DNA of 6,996 nt from Puniceicoccales bacterium (GTDB taxonomy: Bacteria; Verrucomicrobiota; Verrucomicrobiia; Opitutales; JAIRLM01): the NCBI GenBank assembly GCA_031281635.1, contig JAITFC010000086.1, forward strand, positions 1-6,996, in the 5' to 3' direction. Shown piece by piece: positions 1 through 6,175 of this stretch (position 1 is the stretch's first letter; each line of letters begins with the position of its first letter). The notes under the pieces are model-generated. The model was not told the DNA's origin. It ran no database searches and saw nothing but the letters and a program-made list of their open reading frames with translations. Made by a program: the position numbers and the translations under genes.

Positions 1-432
1 ATCACACTGCCGCGCCAGGGGAGAATTTGGATTACCGACGATGGCAACGAGTGGAGATTGGAAATGCCGCAGCAGGGGAATGAGGGTGAGCAGTTCGTCC
101 GTTGTCCCACTGCGGGAAAAAAGTAGCGTCGGATCACCCGGAGAATAGATACCCAAATCGCCGTGCAATGCGTCCGTTGGATGTAAAAAAGTGGATTTTG
201 TCCCAGTACTGATGAGTGTGGTCGCAATTTTTTGCGCGATCATGCCGGATTTCCCTACACCGCAAAGCACTACGCCACCCGCATGCTGCAAAATCAGCGT
301 GACAACTGCCGCGAAACTCTCCGACAGCAATTCCGCCGTCTTTCCAATGGCCGCCGCCTCCAAGTGCAGCACCTCCCTTGCCAGTGAAACAAAATGTTCC
401 GAATTTTCTTCCGTGCCCATAGATGATCTCAT
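1..432 (-). CDS. kdsD: D-arabinose-5-phosphate isomerase (KdsD/KpsF/GutQ family), 5' part, cut by left edge
   Basis: The family interconverts D-ribulose-5-phosphate and D-arabinose-5-phosphate, the first step of Kdo synthesis for lipopolysaccharide, in the cytoplasm. The 144 residues visible cover the N-terminus and most of the SIS sugar-phosphate domain. Seen: GVGKSG (58-63), HPTDALHGDLG (84-94) and SRSGTTDE (106-113). By alignment from memory to E. coli KdsD, the catalytic K59, H88 and E111 correspond to K61, H90 and E113, all kept. The paired CBS domains expected downstream lie outside the window. The ATG at 432 is chosen because an in-frame TAG lies four codons upstream and AGGA sits 7 bases ahead; an ATG at 420 is the alternative. 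The gene is divergent from recA. KpsF or GutQ paralogues cannot be excluded from the partial protein, so the exact symbol is less sure than the family. Confidence 0.92.
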   Translation of the reverse strand, partial: MRSSMGTEENSEHFVSLAREVLHLEAAAIGKTAELLSESFAAVVTLILQHAGGVVLCGVGKSGMIAQKIATTLISTGTKSTFLHPTDALHGDLGIYSPGDPTLLFSRSGTTDELLTLIPLLRHFQSPLVAIVGNPNSPLARQCD

Positions 433-463
433 TTGTTGTTCCTAGAGAAGTAGTTGCCTCGCC

Positions 464-479
464 AACCCTTCCGAGGGTT
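464..479. repeat. Short perfect inverted repeat in the kdsD leader
   Basis: AACCCT and AGGGTT (464-469 and 474-479) form a perfect 6-bp stem around a TCCG tetraloop. A second dyad overlaps it on the right: TTTGG (478-482) and CCAAA (491-495). Both lie 32-63 bases before the kdsD start and would be in its 5' leader. There is no following T-run in the kdsD direction, so this is not an intrinsic terminator. A regulator site or an mRNA hairpin are both possible; function is unknown. Confidence 0.35.
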
Positions 480-566
480 TGGAAATTTTCCCAAATTGTC
501 AAAAAAAATCATGTGCGTGGAGCCGAATTTTTTTCTTCGCATGCATAATTGTGCAACTTCCTTAGT

Positions 567-594
567 TTGAGGCGTTTTAATGTTTTCATATTAC
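567..594 (+). promoter_or_regulatory. Candidate recA promoter
   Basis: TTGAGG (567-572) and TATTAC (589-594) are separated by 16 bases; each matches 4 of 6 consensus bases. A better lone -10, TATGAT, lies at 599-604 but lacks a good -35. Either would put the transcript start near 601-611, at or before the upstream ATG at 611, which favours translation from the ATG at 668. I saw no canonical LexA palindrome of the GAAC-N4-GTTC type here, so SOS control is not shown. Confidence 0.22.
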
Positions 595-637
595 AACTTA
601 TGATTTTTAAATGAAAATTTTATTTTTTGCTTGTCAA

Positions 638-667
638 AGTATTTTTTTTCACACATGGAATTGTCAA
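638..667 (-). promoter_or_regulatory. Candidate kdsD promoter
   Basis: On the minus strand a perfect TTGACA (667-662) is followed after 18 bases by AATACT (643-638), which matches 4 of 6 of the -10 consensus. Transcription would run toward kdsD and give a leader of about 200 bases holding the inverted repeats at 464-495. The -35 lies just before the recA start codon, so polymerase binding here could interfere with recA expression. Weak evidence from hexamers alone. Confidence 0.25.
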
Positions 668-1657
668 ATGAAGAGGGAATCTTTAAGTGAAGAGGCAGCG
701 CTATCACAAGCCATACAGGAGATTAACCGGCAATTCGGTGATGGTGCGATAATGCGCATGGGAGACGCTAAACACATGAACGTGGAAGTTTTGCCAACCG
801 GTGCGCTGGCCATCGACCAAGCCCTCGGAGTTGGTGGGCTGCCGCGGGGGCGAATTTGTGAAATTTTCGGTCCGGAATCATCGGGAAAAACAACTTTTTG
901 CCTCAGCTGCATTGCTTCCGTGCAGCGTAACGGAGGTGTGGCGGCTTTTATCGACGTGGAACATGCGCTGGACCCAGTCTATGCCCGCGTTGTCGGCGTC
1001 CGCCTCGAAGATTTGCTCGTATCTCAGCCGGAAAGTGGCGAAATTGCCCTGCGCATAACGGAAAATCTCATTCAATCCGGTGCCGTAGATCTCATTGTGG
1101 TGGACTCCGTTGCTGCTTTGGCCACGCGCGCAGAGTTGGAAGGTGCTCTCGGAGATACACTTGTCGGCGCACAGGCACGATTGATGGGGCAGGCAATGCG
1201 AAAATTGACGGCATCAACGGCAAAGAATCAATGTGTGTGCTTGTTTACCAATCAATTACGCATGAAAATTGGGAGCGGATACGGAAACCCGGAAACAACT
1301 CCGGGCGGGAACTCACTAAAATTTGCCGCGTCCATCCGCATGGACATTCGTCGCGTTGGACCCATCAAGGACGGCGATGGTCGAATCATCGGCAACCGCA
1401 CGCGCCTGAAAATTGTGAAAAATAAGGTAGCTTCCCCATTTACGGAGTGCGAATTCGACATTCTCTACAATGAGGGCATTTCACGCCTCGGGTCTCTTTT
1501 GGATATGGGCCTCGCCCACGGGTGTTTGCAGCAGAGAGGACCATGGATTGCGTTCGGCGACAAATTGCTGGGGCAAGGTCGACAGGCGGCAAAAACATTT
1601 CTGCAAAAAAATAGTACCGTTGCCGAGGAATTGGAGATCGCAATCGCCGCGGAATGA
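668..1657 (+). CDS. recA: RecA recombinase
   Basis: RecA forms ATP-dependent filaments on single-stranded DNA, drives strand exchange in recombinational repair, and in many bacteria acts as LexA co-protease. The protein has 329 residues. Seen: the N-terminal helix with FGDGAIMRMGD (23-33), Walker A GPESSGKTT (68-76), catalytic Glu 98 in the FIDVEHALD segment (95-102), Walker B DLIVVDS (141-147), the L1 region EGALGDTLVG (158-167), TNQLRMKIG (194-202) with the allosteric Gln 196, and L2 YGNPETTPGG (205-214). An in-frame ATG at 611 would add 19 hydrophobic residues not found in RecA and has no ribosome site, so 668 is chosen; its own site is weak (GGA 8 bases upstream). The chain is shorter than the common 340-355 and stops soon after the C-terminal lobe, without a strongly acidic tail. 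Divergent from kdsD; no convincing terminator follows. Confidence 0.97.
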   Translation: MKRESLSEEAALSQAIQEINRQFGDGAIMRMGDAKHMNVEVLPTGALAIDQALGVGGLPRGRICEIFGPESSGKTTFCLSCIASVQRNGGVAAFIDVEHALDPVYARVVGVRLEDLLVSQPESGEIALRITENLIQSGAVDLIVVDSVAALATRAELEGALGDTLVGAQARLMGQAMRKLTASTAKNQCVCLFTNQLRMKIGSGYGNPETTPGGNSLKFAASIRMDIRRVGPIKDGDGRIIGNRTRLKIVKNKVASPFTECEFDILYNEGISRLGSLLDMGLAHGCLQQRGPWIAFGDKLLGQGRQAAKTFLQKNSTVAEELEIAIAAE

Positions 1658-1918
1658 CTTATTTGCCAACGTGTGATCGATGGTTCGGAATAACACGCTT
1701 CGCAAAATTTTTATCCAAACATTGGATGGGGATTGTGGAGGTTTCTGACAAAGTTTCGGGACTGACAATCTTAAACGTGGTTTTGGGGAAATTCCAGACA
1801 AATTTTGACGACAGCAAATCCCAGCGAAAGTCCCCAAGTGAAGTCATTTGGGACGTGCCTATTTTCTTTTACCTTTTTCTTGCAAATTGATAGACTTGCA
1901 CCAAATGTGCGGTTGTCA
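1658..1918. other. Poorly coding spacer between recA and the helix-turn-helix gene
   Basis: No protein I recognise is encoded here on either strand. A possible 78-codon frame starts at an ATG overlapping the recA stop (ATGA, 1654-1657) and runs to 1890, but it lacks a nearby ribosome site and a recognisable domain. CGTGT and ACACG (about 1671-1698) could pair weakly before a run of A and T, which is too poor for a confident terminator. A TTTACC and TAGACT pair near 1870-1898 could be a weak promoter for the next gene. Confidence 0.4.
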
Positions 1919-2422
1919 ATGCTAATAAAAGACAACGAAGTACTATTGCCGCTGGGGCTTAGGAGGCTTGGGCTGACGCGGACCCTGCGGGGAAACGGCA
2001 TTACTTGGTCTCTGCACACGCATCGCCAGTGGGCCGCAAAGGGTCATAATCACCAACTTACATATTTTGCCAATTGCAAGTCGACTCCCCCTTCCTGCGA
2101 CGCAAAATCGCTATCTCCACTGGGAGTTTTTTACGGCATTGATTCGCATGGAGAATGGTTTACGCCAAAAGAAGTTGCCGCGATTCTCGGTAGGACGGCA
2201 CAATTTGTCCGCGATTTGCTGGAAAACCGGTGCATTCTCGGACACGCGCTCAGCACTCGAGGGAGTTCTGGGAGAAAATCTCACCAAATTCACCGCAGTG
2301 CCTTGGAGTTATATCTTTTGGAAACGGCCAATTTTACTACGGACGAGTATAAGCAACGACTTTTGCGGCTCATCCGGAGAATGTCGAAGACTCAACAGGA
2401 CCAGTTGCGCAGCGAAATTTAA
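1919..2422 (+). CDS. Helix-turn-helix domain protein, role unknown
   Basis: From the first ATG the product would be 167 residues. The C-terminal half looks like real protein: residues about 80-135 read as a winged helix-turn-helix of the excisionase/MerR-like type (EWFTPKEVAAILGR, then a recognition-helix region FVRDLLENR and a basic wing rich in Gly, Ser and Arg), followed by LYLLETANFT and a basic, Gln-rich helical tail (145-166). This suggests a small DNA-binding protein; the target is unknown. The first 70 or so residues are of odd composition and match nothing I know, and the ATG has no ribosome site. The frame is open upstream to a TTG at 1805, and a non-ATG start closer to the domain is also possible. 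I recall similar proteins in Opitutae. Domain moderately sure, start unsure. Confidence 0.55.
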   Translation: MLIKDNEVLLPLGLRRLGLTRTLRGNGITWSLHTHRQWAAKGHNHQLTYFANCKSTPPSCDAKSLSPLGVFYGIDSHGEWFTPKEVAAILGRTAQFVRDLLENRCILGHALSTRGSSGRKSHQIHRSALELYLLETANFTTDEYKQRLLRLIRRMSKTQQDQLRSEI

Positions 2423-2518
2423 ATCGGCAGCATTGTGTTGTTATTTTTGTAAATGCTGATATGTGGGCAAGTTAATGAAAATTCTGCGGAACAATTTCCC
2501 TGGCGGCAATTTTTTACC

Positions 2519-2548
2519 TTGAATTCTTTGAAAAACCCACGCTAGATA
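2519..2548 (+). promoter_or_regulatory. Candidate promoter for tRNA-Thr (and possibly rho)
   Basis: TTGAAT (2519-2524) and TAGATA (2543-2548) are 18 bases apart, immediately before the tRNA gene. The -10 match is poor (3 of 6). TTTACC at 2514-2519 is another possible -35. No better promoter is evident between the tRNA and rho, so this or an upstream one may drive both. Confidence 0.25.
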
Positions 2549-2555
2549 CCAGAGC

Positions 2556-2631
2556 GCCGAGATAGCTCAGCCGGTAGAGCAACGCATTCGTAATGCGTGG
2601 GTCGTGAGTTCGAATCTCATTCTCGGCTCCA
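2556..2631 (+). tRNA. tRNA-Thr, anticodon CGU
   Basis: All arms fold. The acceptor GCCGAGA (2556-2562) pairs with TCTCGGC (2621-2627). The D stem GCTC/GAGC (2565-2568, 2577-2580) closes an 8-base loop. The anticodon stem ACGCA/TGCGT (2582-2586, 2594-2598) has loop TTCGTAA and anticodon CGT at 2589-2591, which reads ACG. The variable loop is GGGTC, and the T stem GTGAG/CTCAT carries loop TTCGAAT. The discriminator is T (2628) and CCA is encoded (2629-2631). Total 76 bases. It ends 66 bases before the rho start codon. Confidence 0.98.
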
Positions 2632-2697
2632 TCGCGCGACCCGGGATGGTATCGCGACTACGTTCACCGGACAGTTTGTCCTCAGAGTTTTATTGCT

Positions 2698-4674
2698 ATG
2701 CCCACGTTCGAAAATACTACGGAAAGCGGAAAGGCCGTTTTTTCCTTTGATGAAACATCCATCGACCAGAATTCGGTCTATGGTTCCCTGGCGGAGGGGT
2801 CCGCACCGGCGACGGGACAGGATCCCGAAAAAGTGATTCCACCGAACCGGAAGGGCCGTTCGCCACAGCCGCGACAGACAGCTGGCGGAGGTACGAATGT
2901 GCCGATCTCGCGCGGCCGACCGCGGAAAAATTTGCCAGCCACCGAAGAGGCTGGAACTGAAAGTCATGTGCCGGCGCCAAATGCGGTCATTACTCCTCGA
3001 GAGAAGGTTTATGTTGTGCCGGACGGCGATGGAGATCTGCCTCCGGACGACCCGTTTGCCGGCCCGCAGCGGGAAATAACTGCGCGCATTGCGCCACAAT
3101 CGCAGCAGCGGGAACGTTCACAGGGTCGCACTCTCGGCGCATCGTCTTGGAACGGAAACAATTCGCGCTTCCGCAGCTCCTCCCCATCGCAGGCCATGGA
3201 ACGACCCAATCGCAACATTGGCCCGCGCAATCAAATGACAAATAACACGTTCCAGCCGAGACGGGAACCGGGAAGTTGCCCCCAAAATTCGGGACAGACT
3301 GGATATCTCCGCCGCACGCCATTCGGGAATCTTGGATCCTGGGAAAAATTGCAAACGGTGAGCACTCTGGAAACGGCCTATACGGACCTGTTTTCCGGGG
3401 AAGATGCGTTGAATTTTTGGGAAATTTCCTCGCTGCAAGGTGCACAATTGGAAGCACTCGCCACATCCTTAGAACTGCCATGGAACCCCTGTGATTCCTG
3501 CCGACAAATGCTCATCGACACATGCCTTAGACGGGCTCTGGCGGGACGCACTCCCATCCGAATGGAGGGATATTTGGATATTTTCCCCGACGGGAACGGC
3601 TGTCTTCTGCTGCCTAAAAACCGCTTTCAAGCGGCCGATTGGAGTCCCTTTGTCCCCCGTGCACTCATTCGACACTGGGGCCTGCGAAGTGGCCAATTTC
3701 TTCGCGTATCCGTCACCCTTCCCCGCGACAATGCTCCAATGGCCTGTGCTCTGCGCGTGGAGTCTGCCATGGGGCAGGATGTCTCCGAGGCGACGCGGTG
3801 GCCGCAATTTCGCGAATTGACGCCGTTTTATCCCACAACGCGCATGATGCTGGAAAATGATGCCGTACCGGCGACGCAAAATTTCTCCATGCGCATCGTT
3901 GACCTGGTGGCTCCCATTGGTTTCGGGCAGAGGGGTCTCATTGTTGCTCCCCCGCGCACTGGGAAAACTGTTCTTCTGCAAGCATTTGCCAATTCGATCA
4001 TGACAAATCACCCGGATGTTCACATGATGATATTGCTCATCGACGAACGGCCCGAAGAAGTGACAGATTTTCGGCGAATGGCTCGCGGTGAGGTCTTTGC
4101 ATCAACCTTTGACGAAGCGGCTGACAATCACGTGCATCTGGCGGAAATGGTGATTGAACACGCCCGGCGGCGGGTGGAATGCGGCCAACACGTCGTCATC
4201 CTACTCGACTCAATCACGCGTCTGGCCCGCGCCTACAACACGGTCATGCCGGCGAGTGGTCGCATCCTGACCGGTGGAATTGATGCAAATGCCCTTCAGG
4301 GGCCAAAAAGTTTCTTTGGCTCCGCACGCAACATCGAGGGCGGCGGCAGCCTAACAATTCTTGGCACAGCTCTCGTTGAAACCGGTAGCCGCATGGATGA
4401 CGTGATTTTTGAAGAATTCAAAGGAACGGGAAATATGGAATTGCACTTGGATAAGAGTTTGGCGGACAAACGCGTATACCCAGCAATCGATGTGGCACGC
4501 AGCGGGACGCGAAAAGAAGAATTGCTCTATCATCCCGACGAACTCTCCCGAATTCATCTGCTGCGACGGGCACTGATTGGTCTTGGAACGGCCGACGCAA
4601 TGGACATGTTGCAGCAGCGCATTCGGAAAACTCGCAACAATGTGGAATTCCTAATGACGCTGAATCGCAATTAG
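2698..4674 (+). CDS. rho: Transcription termination factor Rho, long form with N-terminal extension
   Basis: Rho is a hexameric RNA-dependent ATPase that loads on C-rich nascent RNA and ends transcription. This one has 658 residues against about 420 in E. coli. Residues 1-205 are low-complexity, rich in Arg, Asn, Gln, Ser, Gly and Pro, with an AT-hook-like RGRPRK (72-77) and an acidic patch (109-118). A Rho_N-like helical region follows (about 237-282), then the cold-shock/OB fold (289-336) and the RecA-type ATPase. Seen: P-loop APPRTGKT (417-424), LIDERPEEV with Glu 450 (E. coli E211), Walker B ILLDS with Asp 504 (D265), Q-loop [10 protein letters not shown] (524-533), R-loop [10 protein letters not shown] (573-582), and Arg 592 and Arg 605 matching the valve and finger R353 and R366. 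The motor looks intact. Two oddities: the RNA-binding FGFLR of the OB fold reads NGCLL (300-304), and the P-loop Lys 181 is Arg 420. The ribosome site is weak. Confidence 0.98.
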   Translation: MPTFENTTESGKAVFSFDETSIDQNSVYGSLAEGSAPATGQDPEKVIPPNRKGRSPQPRQTAGGGTNVPISRGRPRKNLPATEEAGTESHVPAPNAVITPREKVYVVPDGDGDLPPDDPFAGPQREITARIAPQSQQRERSQGRTLGASSWNGNNSRFRSSSPSQAMERPNRNIGPRNQMTNNTFQPRREPGSCPQNSGQTGYLRRTPFGNLGSWEKLQTVSTLETAYTDLFSGEDALNFWEISSLQGAQLEALATSLELPWNPCDSCRQMLIDTCLRRALAGRTPIRMEGYLDIFPDGNGCLLLPKNRFQAADWSPFVPRALIRHWGLRSGQFLRVSVTLPRDNAPMACALRVESAMGQDVSEATRWPQFRELTPFYPTTRMMLENDAVPATQNFSMRIVDLVAPIGFGQRGLIVAPPRTGKTVLLQAFANSIMTNHPDVHMMILLIDERPEEVTDFRRMARGEVFASTFDEAADNHVHLAEMVIEHARRRVECGQHVVILLDSITRLARAYNTVMPASGRILTGGIDANALQGPKSFFGSARNIEGGGSLTILGTALVETGSRMDDVIFEEFKGTGNMELHLDKSLADKRVYPAIDVARSGTRKEELLYHPDELSRIHLLRRALIGLGTADAMDMLQQRIRKTRNNVEFLMTLNRN

Positions 4675-4685
4675 ATAGCGTTGGG

Positions 4686-4725
4686 TTCACACCCAAACAA
4701 CAACCGTTCGCACCAGTTCCCCGCC
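4686..4725 (+). promoter_or_regulatory. C-rich, G-poor segment after rho (possible rut-like site)
   Basis: These 40 bases hold 19 C and 4 G, the base bias typical of Rho loading sites, and begin 12 bases after the rho stop. A perfect 6-bp hairpin TTGGGT/ACCCAA (4681-4696) overlaps its start, and GCCAGG/CCTGGC (4723-4728, 4738-4743) lies at its end; neither is followed by a T-run. The segment may mediate Rho-dependent termination behind rho. Confidence 0.3.
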
Positions 4726-4759
4726 AGGTACACGTTCCCTGGCCGCGGGAGCCGCAAAA

Positions 4760-4784
4760 ATTCCCCCTGAGGAATAAATTTTTT
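4760..4784. terminator. Weak possible terminator between rho and the Nudix gene
   Basis: ATTCC (4760-4764) pairs with GGAAT (4771-4775), and a run of six T (4779-4784) follows three bases on. The stem has only 5 bp and few GC pairs. On the minus strand the same stem is followed by T's as well. Probably inefficient; a TTGACG (-35-like, 4787-4792) just beyond could belong to a promoter for the next gene, though I see no good -10. Confidence 0.2.
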
Positions 4785-4812
4785 CCTTGACGGCCGACCA
4801 TCAAACGTTCTC

Positions 4813-5379
4813 ATGCTGCTATCAATGGCGTGTTGCGGTGAGACATCCACGAATGGGGACGACCATGGGAGTGTTGCCTCCTTGTCTAGACATTTTTCTG
4901 CGCGCGCCTATGTCTATGACCCTAAGAGGCAGCGCATTTTGCTATTAAAACATCGGCAGTTGGACATTTGGGTAGAGCCCGGAGGCCACGTCGATGCCAA
5001 TGAACGTCCGGATGATGCGGCGGTGCGAGAGGTGTTGGAGGAAACGGGAATTATCGTTCGTCTGGTCAGCGCGCCGGCCCCGAATTTTCCCGCAGGTGTG
5101 GAAAAAATGCTTGTGCAGCCGTTGGGCATTCGTGCAATGTCAGTCGGGCCGCAACATGAACATGTGGAATTCATTTACGCCTCCGTTGCCGTAGATGGAT
5201 CGTTAAAAAATGGCGAACGGGAATTCGACCAGGTCCGTTGGTTTACTTTGGAGGAAATTCGTTCGGCGCACGCGCAGATTCCGCGCAATGTGTGCCTGTG
5301 GAGTTTAATTTGCGCGGAACATGTTACATCAAAAATTCTAGCGGAGGAAATGGAGGGTATGCGATACGATGGAAAGTAG
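4813..5379 (+). CDS. Nudix hydrolase
   Basis: Nudix enzymes hydrolyse nucleoside diphosphates linked to another group, using divalent metal bound by the Nudix helix. The box is complete: Gly 58, five residues, Glu 64, seven residues, then REVLEETGI (72-80), fitting GX5EX7REUXEEXGU. The N-terminal strand HFSARAYVYD (27-36) and WVEPGGHVD (53-61) resemble the broad bacterial group typified by CDD cd03674; the substrate cannot be told. The ATG start gives 188 residues but no ribosome site. A TTG at 4882, 10 bases after GGGAG (4867-4871), would start the protein at residue 24, directly before the family's usual beginning, and may be the true start. The 3' end overlaps rnc by 11 bases, so the two are probably co-translated from one mRNA. 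Confidence 0.9.
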   Translation: MLLSMACCGETSTNGDDHGSVASLSRHFSARAYVYDPKRQRILLLKHRQLDIWVEPGGHVDANERPDDAAVREVLEETGIIVRLVSAPAPNFPAGVEKMLVQPLGIRAMSVGPQHEHVEFIYASVAVDGSLKNGEREFDQVRWFTLEEIRSAHAQIPRNVCLWSLICAEHVTSKILAEEMEGMRYDGK

Positions 5380-6064
5380 TGCGGATCTGCGCCGGTTGCA
5401 GAAAGTAATCGGCTATCGTTTTCGAGAAAAGCGGCTATTGGAAATGGCACTGACTCATCCATCTTACGATTCTTCGCTAAACAATTACGAACGCCTGGAA
5501 TTTCTCGGTGATTCCATTCTATCGGCCATTCTGACTGAGGAACTTTACAGGAATTTTCCTGATAGGTCAGATGGGGACTTGGCCATGTACAGAACCGCGC
5601 TCACCAATGGACGTTTTTTGGCGGAACTCGCTCGGGAAATGGAAATTGGTGCATTCATCCGCACAAAAGCAATGGCCAATCCACAGCAGCGGGACTCCAT
5701 CCACGAAAATGCACTCGAAGCGCTGATCGGTGCCATTTTTCTAGATTCGAAGTATGCGAAGGTGCGGCGCGTTATCCTCAAATGGTATCAGCCTCTCAAT
5801 GAGCGACTTGACACGGAATTAAAACGAACTAATCCCAAGGGACGCATTCAGGAATTGATCTGCTCTTTGCGGCCGAATGCCGTCCTTGACTACCGGCTCA
5901 TTGCCGAAACGGGCGAGGCCCACGAACGTGTTTATAGTGTGGCACTCTATTGCGAAAAAGAATTATTGGGCATCGGTTCCGGATCTAGTAAGAAAATCGC
6001 TGAAAAAAATGCCGCTTTCCATGCCCTCGAAGTTATTTTTCAGAGAGCAAAATTGCAAGTGTAG
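5369..6064 (+). CDS. rnc: Ribonuclease III
   Basis: RNase III cuts double-stranded RNA, matures rRNA precursors and shapes mRNA turnover. The protein has 231 residues, usual for the family. Residues 7-150 are the endonuclease domain with signature ERLEFLGDSIL (41-51); Glu 41, Glu 44 and Asp 48 match E. coli E38, E41 and D45. The second metal cluster reads HENALEALIGAIFLD (112-126): Glu 117 is kept, but the E. coli D114 position is Asn 114. The E65 position is Asp 68. Residues about 155-226 form the dsRNA-binding domain, ending in GIGSGSSKKIAEKNAA (201-216). The start lies inside the Nudix gene with GGAGGG (5352-5357) 11 bases upstream, implying translational coupling. It is convergent with rplQ across a transposase relic, and no clear terminator follows. 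Confidence 0.97.
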   Translation: MESSADLRRLQKVIGYRFREKRLLEMALTHPSYDSSLNNYERLEFLGDSILSAILTEELYRNFPDRSDGDLAMYRTALTNGRFLAELAREMEIGAFIRTKAMANPQQRDSIHENALEALIGAIFLDSKYAKVRRVILKWYQPLNERLDTELKRTNPKGRIQELICSLRPNAVLDYRLIAETGEAHERVYSVALYCEKELLGIGSGSSKKIAEKNAAFHALEVIFQRAKLQV

Positions 6065-6175
6065 CAATAGCCTGCTCATATAAATGAAAAACGCAGAAAT
6101 TATCGACTAAGATCTTATCTGCACAAAAACGTATGGCAAAAAAAATGATCTAAAGCTTGTATTGGCAAAAAATGG
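6065..6175. other. AT-rich spacer after rnc
   Basis: No gene is seen. Two similar A-rich words, TGGCAAAAAAAATG (6134-6146) and TTGGCAAAAAATGG (6162-6174), lie about 28 bases apart next to the transposase relic. They may be remnants of the element's end or chance. No inverted pair of insertion sequence ends could be defined. Confidence 0.3.

Larger units (their letters stand above)
496..668 (+). repeat. Three copies of octamer TTGTCAAA in the kdsD-recA spacer
   Basis: TTGTCAAA occurs at 496-503, 631-638 and 661-668. The last two are 30 bases apart, close to three helical turns, and the third runs into the recA start codon. On the minus strand each copy reads TTTGACAA and so contains a perfect -35 hexamer TTGACA. 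A fourth near-copy, TTGTCAAT, is at 1913-1920 and overlaps the first ATG of the helix-turn-helix gene. They may be operator sites, -35 elements, or chance in AT-rich DNA. Confidence 0.4.

Noticed and set aside
134..502. A 122-codon minus-strand frame over the kdsD start
   Set aside because: It is an alternate-frame shadow; the overlapping frame from 432 carries all KdsD motifs.
497..502. Perfect minus-strand TTGACA as the kdsD promoter -35
   Set aside because: No -10-like hexamer at 15-19 bases downstream.
611..667. Upstream ATG adding 19 residues to RecA
   Set aside because: The extra residues are hydrophobic and absent from RecA, no ribosome site precedes it, and it sits at the likely transcript start.
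2428..2458. CAGCATT/AATGCTG stem after the helix-turn-helix gene as a terminator
   Set aside because: The 7-bp stem has a 17-base loop and no T-run after it; the T's are in the loop.
2617..3099. A 160-codon minus-strand frame opposite the rho 5' end
   Set aside because: No recognisable protein; it mirrors the Arg- and Pro-rich coding bias of rho and overlaps the tRNA end.
3469..4023. A 184-codon minus-strand frame opposite rho
   Set aside because: Antisense to the conserved Rho core, no domain, no ribosome site; a shadow.
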